Of a DNA stretch of 64,000 nucleotides, positions 1 to 11,510 are shown piece by piece. Made by a program: the position numbers and the translations under genes. Source of the stretch: Procambarus clarkii (lineage: Eukaryota > Arthropoda > Malacostraca > Decapoda > Cambaridae); the NCBI RefSeq assembly GCF_040958095.1, contig NC_091156.1:20814675-20878674 (forward strand), written 5' to 3'. Positions within the stretch are counted from its first letter, which is position 1; the number at the start of each line of letters is the position of its first letter. The notes under the pieces were generated by a model, which searched no databases, was not told where the DNA came from, and saw nothing but the letters and a program-made list of their open reading frames with translations.

Positions 1-1149
1 ACAAGCAGAGAACACATCTCGCAAAACTCCGGGTCAAGGTGTCAGTGACCCAACAGGCAGCATGACAAAGGTAAACGAGGCGACTGTCACCCTGAGACAA
101 GGGCACAGCAACGAATGAACCCGCACAAGACGGGTTGGAACCCGGAAGACACATCCAGTGGTCCACCAAGCCCCAACAGGGTTTTCCATGGCCTGTAAAT
201 GATAAAGAATAGATGCGAACACTGAAAACCCCTGCGTCGTGTACAATCACAGGGGCCTAGCAGAGGGCCACCAAATACTACCAGCAGAACTAGGCAAATG
301 AAAATAAAAATTAAAGAAAATCCACGCAAAAGTACACTGTCCCGAGAAGCAACAGGAACCGGTCACCGCGTAGGTAGCAGGCCGCGGAACACCTTGATGC
401 CCTAATCAGCACAATACCAGCCAAACAAGGGCCACAAGCTCCAGCTGGCCCTAATGGCGAGGCAAATCCCAAGCAGCAAGAACCTCTATGAGAATGGTTC
501 CTGAACGCCCCAGGGAAGATAACCCTGTCACGCAGGGGCAGTACTCACAGGGCACTTAGGGAAGGAAGCCCCTAAGCACATGCAGCTCCGGTACTGATGA
601 GGAACACCTGGCCACCGCACAACACAAAACACGGCAGTAAGCGCCACGAAGGCAATCACCGCCTAGGAAACCGAGGGCTAGAGAAGCGTCTGTCCCAGTT
701 GACATTAGCTTACGAACTGGAGTGCTGTGCAGCTGGCGTGGTGAGATCTGGGGCCCCCCCTCCCTCCCCCTTTCAGGGAGGGGAAGGCTGCGCAGACGAG
801 CAGCGCGGCAATAGTGTGTTACGTTTCCTTGTTTGCTTCTTTCCTTGGGATTGTAGGGGAGTTCTACCTCTCTGTTCAGTTTTTGTTGTTAGTTTCTTAC
901 CATGTGGGGTTTGTTTTGTTATGCCTAACCCCGGGGTGCCTAACCCCAGTCGATGGCAGATAAGGAAAACCCCCAACCACAGGGGGGTTTTCCAGGGCCA
1001 TTGCTTCCTGAAACCTCTCTGAAGAGGCCAGGTTCTGGCTCATGGTCCCTGGTAGGTCTGAACTCCATAGCTAATGCCCCGGTCTAATATACTGTAACAT
1101 ACATTAGCCCGATAAGCTCCAGGGAGCCGTAGGGGCTCCCCTCAGAAAA
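1..1149 (-). mobile_element. DIRS1-like element, copy E (5' part only)
   Basis: This is the 5' portion of a DIRS1-like retrotransposon read on the minus strand; the rest lies beyond the left window edge. It aligns almost base for base with 29460-30717 of copy C. It contains the conserved leader with a GTGAGT splice-donor-like motif on the minus strand (543-548). It ends in the 5' inverted terminal repeat (about 725-1149), recognised by the closing block ...GGAGCCGTAGGGGCTCCCC-TCAGAAAA. No coding frame is supported here; the open frames are low-complexity shadows. It abuts the 3' tail of the LINE that follows. Confidence 0.8.
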
Positions 1150-1438
1150 CCAAGGGGTTGAAATTGAAATTGAAATTGAAATAAGTTTATTGAGGTAAAA
1201 TACACACAAAGGGATGAGGTAGCTCAAGCTATTCTCACCCCGTTCAGTACAACGTGTTAGTACATACATAGACACACATCACAAACAATAAACCTGTTAC
1301 CAAACATTCTGAGAGATAAACATGCACATTTCCTCCTTCACAAGTAGTATGGTATCAGACGTACACACAAATACTTTTATGACCTAGTTATACTGTATAG
1401 ACAATTTGCAAGAGACATGCAGATAATTCAACAAAATA

Positions 1439-2989
1439 TTACAGTCTTGGTGCAAAATTCTTATATCTCTCAAGAATATCATCAACCTTTCCTTTGTGAC
1501 ACATCCAGGCTATTTGCTCAGGAACAGTCCTTATCTCAGTGTTTCTATATACATTAATCAACGGACAATCAAGAACATAATGGGCAAGGGTGTGAGACCT
1601 TAACATACCACATAGTTTACACTTCGTGTCATTATCATGAACACCTATCCCATATTCCCAGTAATATTTGTACCCAAGCCTGAGCCGCATATACACAGAG
1701 TCACTCCAAGCATTTCTCCTTTTACCATAAGTGAAATGGGTGTTTTGACTTGCATACATGTAGTGTTGCATGGTTTGACTACTCTCATACATTATCTCTC
1801 TCCTCTCCACTCCTGCCTGTGCCTGAATATTTCTGATTTTGCTTCTTATTTGTCTCATTGTGAATTCACATTCAATGTCAACTTGTGGTTTTGATGTGGC
1901 ACGTTTGGCCAAGTCATCCGCCACCTCGTTGAGCACTATTCCAACATGAGATGGAATCCACATGAATTTCACACTATGACCTTTCAGCTGTATCTCAGTT
2001 ATTCTTCTCTTACAATCCTCAACTATAGACATGAAGACTGGGTTTCGACTGTTTAAGGACTCCAGTGCTCCTCGGCTATCGACAAATACAAAAACATTTT
2101 TGTCGTTATGACGTACTTCCTCCAAACACGCCAGAATGGCCTGCAGTTCAGCTTGTGTGGATGATATATAATTACTAAGCCGGAGTTCAATTATCCTGTC
2201 CACAGTCCCAAACTCCGAATATTCCCTTATTAGGACACCACACCCTGCCCTGCCATCCTCCGCCACCGACCCATCGCAATATACATGTAAACTGTTGCCT
2301 CTTGGTAACCGAGATATCATGCTTCCATACAAACACCGTAATTGTCCCGGTTCATGATGAATCTTTTTCACCTTGAGGGGTACAATTTCGACGTCTATTT
2401 TCTGTACTTTCCAGGGAGCAGACATATTACACTGTCGAGAGGGTTTACAGCAGTCAAGTACATCGTATTCCCTGAGGTCATGAGCTAATCCCCTCGTGTA
2501 GCATGTCTCCCTCAGTTTCCTGGAAGTGTGTACGTCACTCAAGAAGGTCTGAACGCTCTCAAACAGCTTATCCCCTCCTTTTCTCCGCATGAAACGAATA
2601 GCTACTCTAGTGTTAATGTCACGGACTCTATCACACACACTCTGTAAATTTAATTCCATTCTCATTATTTCAATCGTTGCATTTCTTTGACATCCAAGAA
2701 TAATCCTCATAGCCTCGTTCTGTATCAGCTCTATTTTTTGAATTCTGCCTTGGCCTGTGTAAGACAAAACGGGTGCTGCGTAGTCTATCAGGGACCGAAC
2801 AGTGCTTATGTATAACATCCGTAAGATAGGTACCCCAACACCTTTACCAGAAAAAGCCAGTGCTTTTAGAGGATGCAGACGGGCTTTACATAAGGTGCTG
2901 ATATGATTTATTTCAGCATTTTTACTCTCACATGTGTATCCAACATACATGCCCAGATACTTGTACTTCTGAACACGGCTCAGTTCCAC
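1439..2989 (-). pseudogene. LINE RT thumb, RNase H and C-terminal Cys/His region
   Basis: This frame continues the RT after the frameshift. Residues 1-120 resemble the RT thumb (RVQKYKYLGMYVGYT near the start). An RNase H domain follows, with visible acidic residues in VYCDGSV, STQAELQAIL and FVDSRGAL and the MWIPSHVG motif. The C-terminus has a C-x2-C...H...C cluster (CKLCGMLRSH ... LDCPL) typical of I-like elements. It is a retrotransposon domain, not a host gene. The matching C-terminus recurs at 35735-36171. Confidence 0.85.
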
Positions 2990-2994
2990 ACCAT

Positions 2995-3803
2995 TTAAAG
3001 TGTTATATTTCTTCGTTTCCTATACTCATATTTGGTTTTATCTGCATTTATAACTAAGCCTAACTTGTGACAGGTTGTACCAAGTATGTTAAGAGCAGTT
3101 TGAATTTTGTTCCCGGAAGTGCCTTGTATAAGAATGTCATCAGCATATATGATCGTCGTGACCCCTGGAGGATACATCTCTGATGCTAATCTGTTCATTA
3201 ATACATTGAATAAGGTGGGACTTAATACTCCCCCTTGTGGGGTACCTAATTGAAACCTCCGTTCCTCAGACATATATCCCTGATAGTACACCTGACCTTT
3301 TCTGCCCTGTAGATAATCCCCTATCCAGTGTAGCAATCTCCCTGTTATTCCCAGATTGGCTAATTCGCATAAGATTACTTCCCCATTGGCTTTATCAAAT
3401 GCTCCTTGTAGATCAACAAAAACTCTACAATTGTCATCCATATTAGACAAACACTTTAAGAGACAATTCGCAGTACTTTTGCCTTTGATAAAACCAAAGA
3501 GATTACTGGACATGTTATCACCTACAAGGTAGAGTAGCCTATTTAACAAAATCCTTTCCATCATTTTACAAAAGCAGGATATTAAGGAGACAGGTCTGTA
3601 GCCTCCATTTGACTTAGGGATAGGAATGATGACAGCCTCTTTCCATTTTCTTGGTAACTTTCCCTCTCTATAACTCATATTAAACAAATCAAGTAAGGGA
3701 CTAGGTTTCATACCGGCTAAATAATTAAGAATGTCATACGTTACTCCATCTTTCCCGGGAGCAGTAGAGCTGCCACTTTTTATAACATCCAGTAGCTCAT
3801 CGT
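2995..3803 (-). pseudogene. LINE reverse transcriptase domain (decayed)
   Basis: Reverse transcriptase of the I/R1-like LINE. RT block 0/1 is readable from 3803 (a SSTAPGKDGVTYD-type block), followed by YRPVSLISCFCK, the LGTPQGGVLSPTLFN block and the catalytic IYADDILI box. The methionine at 3711 lies inside the domain and is not the true start. One frameshift near 3000-3040 separates this frame from the RNase H frame, so the copy is a pseudogene. The YADD motif itself is intact. Confidence 0.85.
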
Positions 3804-4734
3804 GAGGGGTTTAGACAGGCCAAGTCCAGAATGAACCTCAGATCCGAACACACTCCCATTTTCGGAACTGGAAACAGGTGGGAAACCCACCTGAGGGACA
3901 GGGTCGTTTCGACCACCCCAAGTGCACCCACTCCAAGATGTCCTCACAGAGCGCAGGAGAAGATGCCTGCCCCACGAACCCCGAACCCCCCAAAAGGAGG
4001 ATGAGCCATCCAACACCACTGCAGGCCAGAAGAAACAACCAGAAACACCCACAAATCATGGGACCAGGAGTGAGCAAACTGAGCCAGCCTCCCCCCCCCC
4101 CATTGCTCCATCAACGGGGCAAACCGAGAATGGGTCAACACCCTTAACAAGAACCCAAACAACGCACAGAGCGATCACTGCACCGACCAGATGCCGGTGG
4201 GTCCGAAGGAAGCCACGGCGGGCCAGTGGTGCCGGCTCCCAAGCTGGCACCACTGACCCACCACAACCGGAGGAACCCAGAACTTTGGCACGACTCCTCC
4301 GGGAATGACACCCCCCCATCCCGCCCAGAGAACCAACAAATCTGACATAGGGCAACAGCTAGTAGAAGCCGTTTGCAGATACGTACTGCATAACCTCAGA
4401 ATCCACAAACAGCAGCAAACAAAAAGGTGACAAAAATCTAAGAGACAGAGTCCAAGAGAGTCCAAGATTTAAAAGAATGAGCGAGCACAACCTGCCTGCA
4501 CATGAGGTGGGAAGCAAAGAACAGACACTGCCTCCTTCAGAATCAGCGCATACAACTTTCAGCAAGACAGCCAACGCTTGAACCGCCGAGACAAGCGCAC
4601 CAGACAAAGGCCCGGAACCCCAGCACCTCCACATCCTCATCAAGCCATTCCAAAGCGGGGAAAAGAAACGCAAAGCCGAAGCCAAGTGCCCCCGGGCACA
4701 CAAATCCTCAGCTACCAGGATTGGGACCCGACAG

Positions 4735-4990
4735 ATGAGTGGACAGCACTCGGGATTCATAATCCTAAGATTCCAGGTTCAATCCTTGGTGGAGGCGGAA
4801 ACAAATAGACAGTGTTTTTTTTTTTCCACCCTGATGCTCTGTTCACCAGCAGTAAATAGGTACCTGGGAGTTAGACAGCTGCTATGGGCTGCTTTCTGGG
4901 GGTATGTAACAAAAAGGAGGCCTGGTCGAGGACCAGGCCATGGGATAGCTAGGCCCCGAAATCATCTCTAGATGACCTCAAGATAACCAG
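4735..4990 (+). mobile_element. tRNA-derived SINE
   Basis: A SINE inserted in DIRS copy F. It starts with a degenerate tRNA-like head whose B-box-like segment is GGTTCAATCC. The conserved core follows (CAGCAGTAAATAGGTACCTG, then the CCTGGTCGAGGACCAGGCC hairpin). It ends in the CCCCGAAATCATCTC-type tail with short GATGACCTCAAGATAA repeats. The same core recurs at 5557, 40576, 59128 and 62684-63035. Confidence 0.75.
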
Positions 4991-5556
4991 GGATGCCAAA
5001 AGGAGGGGAACCTGCACATGGAGCTACACCTGATCAATATCCTTAGGAAGAACAGGGGCGAACAAGCACGCATTGAGGTGCTCCAACTTGCCCCCCCCCC
5101 CAGGTAAACCTGAACCACAGTAGAAGTTTCCCGCCTCTCAAGCATGCGGGTCGGACAAAATGAATGCCACGCCCCCAATGAAAAGAAAGGACAGTCTGCT
5201 AACCAGGATGACTCCGGTAACTCGTAACGCACCCAATAAGGGAAAACCAACCCCAGAAATGGGGTTTCAAATGAAAACCCCAGCTGACCCCAAGGGCGGG
5301 CAATCACCGAGCATCAAAAGATCCCTATGGAGTTACACTGTAGTTCCCGAACGACTTGTGGAAGGCAACCCCAAACCGCAAGGGCAGTACGTTCTTACAG
5401 GGCACCTAGAAAAGGTGGCCCTAGGCGCATGCAGCCCCAGTACTCTGTGAATTACTCCTGGCTCACACAGCAGAACACCACCACAAAGGTACGGCATTGC
5501 TCAGAGATAGAAGCCAGAGTCGAACAACTGCCACGCAACACATCACATCCAGAGGG

Positions 5557-5745
5557 GCCTCGTAGCCTGGTGGATAGCGCGCAGGACTCGTAATTCTGTG
5601 GCATGGGTTCGATTCCCGCACGAGGCAGAAACAAATGGGCAAAGTTTCTTTCACCCTAAGTGCCCCTGTTACCTAGCAGTAAATAGGTACCTGGGAGTTA
5701 GTCAGCTGTCACGGGCTGCTTCCTGGGGTGTGTGTGTGTGGTGTG
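5557..5745 (+). mobile_element. tRNA-derived SINE with well-preserved tRNA-like head
   Basis: Positions 5557-5626 fold as a tRNA-like structure. The acceptor stem GCCTCGT/ACGAGGC is a perfect 7 bp, the anticodon arm CAGGA-CTCGTAA-TTCTG would give anticodon CGT (Thr-like), and the B box is GGTTCGATTCC. The SINE core follows directly (CCTGTTACCTAGCAGTAAAT, then TCAGCTGTCACGGGCTGC). Because the core follows without a break and no CCA-adjacent terminator is seen, this is a SINE head and not a functional tRNA gene. Confidence 0.8.
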
Positions 5746-5880
5746 GGAAAAAAAAAAAAAAAAATAGTAGTTAGTAAACAGTTGATTGTCAGTTGAGAGG
5801 CGGGCCGAAAGAGCAAAGCTCAACCCCCGCAAAAACACAACTAGTAAACACAACTAGTAAACACAACTAGTAAACACATC
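5746..5880 (+). repeat. A-run, SINE tail fragment and short tandem repeat
   Basis: Contains an A-run of about 18 (5748-5764), a piece of a second SINE tail (GTTGAGAGGCGGG...GAGC...CTCAACCCCCGC) also seen near 20815 and 28165, and about three copies of a 14-bp unit (AACACAACTAGTAA) at 5830-5878. Confidence 0.55.
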
Positions 5881-6304
5881 AGCCTCAGAACTGGGGTTGG
5901 ATGGCCGGCGCGAAGGGTCTAGGGCTACCCCTTCCCTCTCCTAGAGAGGGGGAAGCTGTGCAGACAGCGGCACGGTGGCGGTCCTGACGTTGTGCTTCTT
6001 TGTTTTCAGATTGTGGAGCAATTTTTCTGTAGCAATTTTAACCAGGTGGAGTTTGTTTTGAGACGTCTACCTTTCTGGGTTCTTAACCCGGTAGATGGCA
6101 CACATAGAGTGCTTCCAACCACATGAGGGTTTCTATAGGCCATTGCTCCTTGTGCCTCTCTTAAAAGGGGAAGGGGGGGACAGGTTCTGACTCGTGGTCC
6201 CTGGTAGGCTAGAACTCCAATTGAATTAACTGATGCCACAGTCTAATACATACATATCAGTCTGGTATAGCTCCATGGAGCCGGAGGGGCTCTCCACAGA
6301 AAAC

Positions 6305-6987
6305 CCACTGCATTACAAAATAATGAAGAATTAAGCTGTACATCAGCAGCTCCATTTTTGTTCCTAGTAGGTCATTCACTTCACTTAGGTGGTTATAAAT
6401 GGTTCTCATTGCCAAAGAGAGAGAAAGCCTTTTAGTTTCTAAATCAGTTATTAGCCAGACTCAATGGTGTTAAAGTGACTGACTGACTGACAGACAGGCA
6501 AGGACATCATCAACTTTATTTATTCATATTTATTTACCCTTCAAATTACAGTCAATCAGTTTTATCATACTGTGTATTAATCATTAGTTACGGTAATGAA
6601 ACACGATCACTCAAGCTGAAAAATTTAGGTTATGCAATGACACTGGTGACCTTTTGCAAAGCCCTTCTCTCTATTAAGTTTTTTAAATTTATTCATATAC
6701 AGTATTTATTTTCTCATTCATATACTGTAAATTTTCATAGACCATGTGTCAAATTTATACAGTTGCAGTTATGTGGCACAAGATGAAAACAAAGGCAGAT
6801 TTGAGACAGAAGCATTTAGCAAACAGCATTGTACTTCTTGTAAATAGAGAGCTAAATAAATAAATAGAAATATGTATAGGTACTACAAATGTTATTTTTC
6901 AAATTTTTAATATTATGCAAAATTAATGTGACTGTCACACACTTCCTTTACATGTGAAATAAGATCACAATAATATGACATATCTAC
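6305..6987. other. AT-rich VPS50 intron sequence
   Basis: No coding frame or recognisable repeat was seen. By position it is part of the intron downstream of the VPS50 exon at 6988-7148. A short (GACT)n-type run lies near 6476-6493. Confidence 0.5.
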
Positions 6988-7148
6988 CTGGCTCCAAAGA
7001 ATGTGAATACACTGTAGAGGTAGTAGTCAAACAGATGGCTAAGGCAAATCATCACATCAAAAGCTATGGGTTGTAATAATCTCATCATCTGGATGTACTT
7101 GCCAATAAGTCTCAAGATGGTTAAAGTTGTGTTGGTCACAATTGGTGT
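6988..7148 (-). CDS. VPS50: VPS50 (syndetin) coding exon, C-terminal half
   Basis: A 161-bp internal exon read on the minus strand, encoding [18 protein letters not shown] followed by a segment ending [14 protein letters not shown]. It is recognisable as the conserved stretch of VPS50 that follows the acidic VPEELKRD segment. The acceptor is TTTACTTCCAG immediately before 7148 and the donor is CAG/GTAGAT after 6988. It starts in phase 0, matching the phase-0 end of the exon at 12672-12916, so the two are probably adjacent in the mRNA. No later exon was found to the left, so the remaining third of the protein should lie outside the window. Confidence 0.85.
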
Positions 7149-7253
7149 CTGGAAGTAAATGTAGTGTGAAAATTCATGGGCCATGCAAAATATTACATGT
7201 TTATCTATACAGTATCTGTAAAATAGATACTTGGGGCTAGCCTCATTAAACTT

Positions 7254-7675
7254 TGCAGGGTGACCTTTGGGTGTTAGGGGACTGTCATAAACTCAATTTC
7301 AAAAGAGGACACTATGGGAAACTTAGAAAATTCTTTAATGAGTTTAATTGGACAGACTTGTTGCTAGGCAAGGAAGTAAATGAGATGAATGCCAAATTTT
7401 GCAAAATATACAATGAAGGTACGCAAGGATTCATACCAAAACAGAGATGCAGGACCAGAAAACATTGGTTCAACAGAAATTGTAAGAGGGCCAGGGAAGA
7501 AAAGACAAGAAAACAGGTTCAATATAGGAAGAGGCCTATTCCGCAACCATACCAGTACTACAAGCAAGCAAGAAACAATTACACAGCAGTGGGAAGCGAT
7601 GCAGAAAAGAACTTTTGAAAAAGATATAGTGGACAAATGTAAAACAGATCCAGGCTCAGATCCAGATCACCAATA
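7254..7675 (+). mobile_element. CR1-like LINE fragment (linker before RT)
   Basis: This fragment is similar in sequence to 16330-16690 of LINE copy 2 on the same strand. It encodes GKLRKFFNEFNWTDLLLGKE and the following basic stretch between endonuclease and RT. It is truncated at both ends and carries frameshifts. It lies just upstream (in VPS50 sense) of the exon at 6988-7148. Confidence 0.75.
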
Positions 7676-8868
7676 AGAACAAGAGTGCATTAACTAAATA
7701 AAAAATACTCTAAAAAGTGGGAAAGGAATGATAAACTTTCAACTACCCGGCAGTCATATGCAAAGAGTGGGTAACAACAAACAACAACTGTGGGATGGTA
7801 CGCCACATATGGAACGCCACCTTGGCAGCCGGTTGAGGCAACTCAAACTGTAGAGCAAAATTCTTGCCAAAAATATAAAAAATGTAACCGCTGATCTGAG
7901 AGGAGGGAAGAGAAGGGGTACCAAAAGCACTGGAAAATAACGTGCAATAAATGTATGATTAATCAAATGAAAAAATTGTTATATTAATATACTAATACAG
8001 TATAGTATATTGCATAAAGAAGTTATATTATGGGGTTCAGATATCACGCATAAAGAAGTTGTCAGGCTGCCAACTCCATGTATGGAGCGTATGGCTCCAC
8101 ATGTAGAGTACATTTTTCTGCTCCACATATGGAGCTGTAGCTATATGTATGGCTATATGAAACCACTTAGGAGTCATATGTAGCTATATGAAGCCATGTA
8201 TGGAACATTGAGCCACGTGATACGAACAGATGACTCCAGCAGTCACGTGATGCAAGACAATGCCTCCAATATTCTACACATCTCTCTATCACTAGCTATG
8301 AAACTGCCTTTATAACCACATTCTTATAAGTTCCAGAAAATGAATCCACAAGATTATATTGTGAAGGAACATGAGGTCGTTTCATGATGCGTAGATGCAG
8401 GAAACAATGGCCAAGTGCTGTGTCTCTCTACCTCATGCTGTGAATATAATAACTTGCATTGTGTTCACTGATATCTGAAAATTGTACATAGTCTTTGTCA
8501 GTCAGGATCATCTATGATACTATCAATGCAAAATAATTTAAGTTACCTATTTCATTCATCATTACTAAGGGGCCCCTAGCTACACCCGTGAGCTGCTCCT
8601 GCATTCACCAGCCTTGGTCGCTCTCTATGTACTGAGGCTCTCACAGCCAGTACAGATGCTGACAATTTTTTGTCAAGATGGCGTCTGTTTACTGGAATCC
8701 TGAGGCATAGGATGTGAGCTCCGTGTAGTTGCCGGAGTTTTGAATCTCTCCATGCACTTAGAAGTGCCATATGATGCTCTGTGCACCCCCGATCGGACAC
8801 CTTAAGGCACGCTGCGCAGTGCAGTGGTTGAATGAGGTTGTTAGTGTGAAACATTCCATCCTAGAGAG
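7676..8868. other. AT-rich intron with short palindromic subrepeats; unclassified repeat at 8570-8868
   Basis: No host exon was seen. Around 7795-8230 there are repeated short blocks built on CCACATATGG / CTCCATATGT. From 8570 to 8868 the minus strand has an open stretch (SDRGCTEHHMALLSAWRDSK...) that looks like decayed transposon sequence, but I cannot assign it to a family. Confidence 0.4.
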
Positions 8869-8962
8869 CACTAGTGTCTTGAAAAGCATCACTAGTGGTA
8901 TGGATTTCCTTGTTTGAAATGTTCTTGTTATCCAGCCTGTCATTTTTCTTACAGTTGCAACA
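8869..8962 (-). mobile_element. LINE RT thumb fragment
   Basis: The minus strand encodes GWITRTFQTRKSIPLVMLFK and LVLSRMECF, matching GWITRTSKSRDPITMVVLFK of the LINE fragment at 33725-34436. It is only about 30 codons long and truncated on both sides. Confidence 0.65.
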
Positions 8963-9330
8963 GCTCTTTTAGGCCAATAAGACTTCTATGACTGATGTAG
9001 CTGAGTATTAGGAAATAATAGAAGCAACATAGCTTCAGAGAGGTACGAAGGGATTTACCAGAAAAGTTTTTGATATATTATTTTCCCAAAAATATTTGTG
9101 TTATGAATTAGATTTTTGGTGGTCCAAAAATAAATCTGGTTCTGGGGCACAAATGGTAAAATTATACACATTTTTGCAGTGCATCCTGCTCGTAAATTGA
9201 GGACTCCCTGTACTATAATAGAAGTAAACCCGTCATCTATTTCATGTTGGCATTCGCAAATTACTTATTTTCTAAACTGTAAACACAGTAGTTACTGCTT
9301 TCACAATTTATATGTATGTACTTTTTCTGT

Positions 9331-9406
9331 AACATAATGGTAGTATAGAGTATATTGTAAATAAACTGCAAAATATTTACAATACACCCTATACTACCTA
9401 TTATGT
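9331..9406. repeat. Long imperfect hairpin
   Basis: Two arms of about 32 bp (9331-9362 and 9374-9406), starting AACATAATGGTAGTATAG and ending CTATACTACCTATTATGTT, are reverse complements with few mismatches and an 11-nt loop. It is probably a small foldback or MITE remnant. It lies directly beside the 3' end of DIRS copy A. Confidence 0.7.
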
Positions 9407-9944
9407 TAAATAAAAAAACAACGTTGAATGTAATGAAACGCCATTTTCTGGGTGAGTCCCAGAGGCACCCCGGAGCTTACTAGGCTGATATGCTAATGTC
9501 AGACTTTGGCATCAGTCATGTGTATGGAGTTCTGTGGGCCTACCGGGGACCATGAGCCAGAACCTGGCCCCATCAGAGAGGCATGGGGAGCAATGGCCTA
9601 TAGACACCCCCCGTGTGGTTGGAAGTATTCTATGTCTGCCATCTACCGGATCAGGCACCCAGAAAGGTAAGCATCCCAAAACAAACCCCTATTCTGGTGA
9701 AAATATTGCTACCAAAAAGTCGAACAAGTGGATAGAACTCCCCCTAAAAGAAACGAGCAAACGGGCATGACGTCACACATCGCCGCGCCGCTGTCTACGC
9801 AGCTCCCCCCTCCCCCGAGAGGGGAAAGGGGAAGCCCCAGACCCCCTACGCCGGCTATCTACCCATCAGTTCTGAGGCTGGATGTCAAAACACATCAAAA
9901 CTACCGACCGGAGGAAGGGAGGGATGCTGGGGGAGTCTCCGGGT

Positions 9945-10025
9945 CTCGCCCAGAAAATGGCATTTCATTACATTCAACACTGGTTTTCAATCTGGGGGGA
10001 GCCCCTTTGGCTCCCCGGAGCTAAC
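9945..10025 (-). repeat. DIRS internal complementary region (copy A)
   Basis: The first half is the reverse complement of the extended 3' end (CCCAGAAAATGGCATTTCAT onward). The second half resembles the 5' terminus read inward (CTGGGGGGAGCCCCTTTGGC). A short insertion (CAATC) separates them. Confidence 0.75.
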
Positions 10026-10184
10026 TAACCACAGAGGAAAACATAGGGACTTACCCGGGAGGCGGTTGCTGCTCACTCCTCAATTCGAAGTCGACACAAC
10101 TGGCTACAGCCGCTGACCCAAAGCAGCACAGGAACGACGAGGCCCATTGACTTTCACTAGGTAACGAGCAGCCAGGACCCCATT

Positions 10185-11040
10185 CAACCACTAAAAGCCC
10201 CGTGCCTGAATGTCAGCCCAGGACATGTTGCCAACGACGGCAGCAAGAGCAGCGAACTTTCGAATGTCATGGGCACGGGGATAGACTGCAGGCTGGCTAG
10301 CCTTAATAACTCTGTGGACGACCTGGGAGACCCACACCCATGTTCAGGGAAGAAGGGAAACTGGATCAACCCAAAGAGTGTCCCATGGACACAGAAGCTG
10401 TGGCGTGCAAATAATGGTGAAGAGCCTCAACCGGACACAAAACATAATGCACCCCCGGCCTGACCAACCAAGCATCAATAACCCAGAGACCCCTCCGGAA
10501 AGCGGCAGTTTCATTCTTCGCAAGAAAAGAAGGAGACGGCTGCAAATGAACAAAGCCATCATGAATATCGAAGGAGCAGAAACCTCAACGCCGAAGGAGA
10601 GCATGAAGCTCCCCAACCTGACCCCTAGAGGCTAATGCCAACAGAAAAAGAGCCTTGGAGAAACAATCCTGAACCGAAGGGGCCACAACAAACCGAGGAG
10701 AAGAAAGAAAAGAGAGCCCTTTGTCCAAAGACCAAGACAGCTCAGGCGGCGCATGAGCAGGCCGGAGGTAAAACAACGCATGAGACAGCTTGTAAAACGG
10801 CGCAGAAACAACATCAATACCAAACGCATGCTGAAGGGGTTCCACCAGCGCCACACGATACAAGGCGACAGTGTTAGGCATAAGGTGACGGTCCTGGAAC
10901 AACCAAGAGAGAAAGGACAATACCCGAACAGAAAGCGAAGCACAACAACGAAGACGTAAAAAGAACCAAAAGGACCGCCAGGAGAATTCATACTGCCACC
11001 GAGATGAAGCCCGCAGGTGGGACACCAACAAAGACACCAC
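10185..11040 (-). pseudogene. DIRS tyrosine recombinase (copy A)
   Basis: A decayed tyrosine recombinase. The N-terminal part reads LRASSRWQYEFSWRSF and later NTVALYRVALVEPLQ. The central block is LALASRGQVGELHAL, where the usual catalytic arginine of the ASGxRVSEL block appears as Q. Further on, in another frame, YPRAHDIRKFAALAA keeps the H-x-x-R pair. Several frameshifts break the frame. In the family this enzyme integrates a circular DNA intermediate. Confidence 0.75.
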
Positions 11041-11203
11041 CTGATCACCATATAGATGATGATAAACCTGATAGAGATGATGATGATGATTTGTTTATAA
11101 ACCAGAGTAAAAAAGACCATACACGAAGACTCGAGGTGAAGTTCGAACCAGCCACATGACACACCAGACCGATCTGTTGGAAGAGGCGGAGCCACGGGAA
11201 ATC

Positions 11204-11510
11204 CTAAAGGTTCGGACACCGTGCAAGCAGCGCCTGAAACCACAGCTGGGCCGGCCACCACGGGGCCAAGAGGACTAGTATTCCCTGGTAGGTCTCCAAG
11301 CGAGTTAGGACCTGGAGCAACAGCTGAAGCTGGGGAAAGAGGTACAGGAATCCCCACCTCGACCAGTCCTGCCGAAAGACATCGACACCGATGGTCTCGC
11401 AATCGGGCAAGGGCACCACATACAGGGGTAGGCGCCGCAAATAAGCCGACGTGAAGAGGTTCACCGCGAGTGCGAGCAACCCTCGAACTCGCACAAAGCA
11501 AGGGGGGACT
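11204..11510 (-). pseudogene. DIRS region after RNase H (copy A)
   Basis: The minus strand reads VNLFTSAYLRRLPLYVVPLP, then DWSRWGFLYLFP and LAPWWPAQLWFQALL. This is the conserved segment that follows RNase H in DIRS-like pol frames and ends with a WPxQxWF block. The RNase H catalytic part itself is missing. Confidence 0.7.

Larger units (their letters stand above)
1158..3803 (-). mobile_element. I/R1-like LINE with RNase H, 5' truncated
   Basis: A non-LTR retrotransposon read on the minus strand. Its 3' end is a short hexanucleotide tail, (TTTCAA)n on the minus strand, at 1158-1182. Upstream lie an RNase H plus C-terminal cysteine/histidine region and a reverse transcriptase. The element stops at about 3803, inside the first conserved RT block, where DIRS sequence begins. 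Endonuclease and ORF1 are therefore missing. An RT followed by RNase H, together with a short-repeat 3' tail, fits the I/R1 superfamily rather than CR1. Confidence 0.8.
3804..6304 (-). mobile_element. DIRS1-like element, copy F (truncated, with SINE insertions)
   Basis: A truncated DIRS1-like copy read on the minus strand. At 3804-4080 the minus strand encodes WPAVVLDGSSS-type sequence that matches copy H (38985-39120), a region upstream of the RT. From 4990 to 5450 it carries the family leader, with the donor-like GTAAGA at 5393-5398. It ends in the 5' terminal repeat (about 5885-6304), closing with the block CCGGAGGGGCTCTCCACAG. Two SINEs interrupt it. The RT core, recombinase and 3' end are absent. 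Confidence 0.7.

Noticed and set aside
597-1022. 141-residue plus-strand ORF in the DIRS terminal repeat
   Set aside because: It is antisense to the element, falls in the terminal repeat and shares no domain; equivalents in other copies are not conserved in frame.
5557-5626. tRNA-Thr(CGT) gene
   Set aside because: It is followed directly by the SINE core seen in the other copies, and lies within a DIRS leader; treated as a SINE head.
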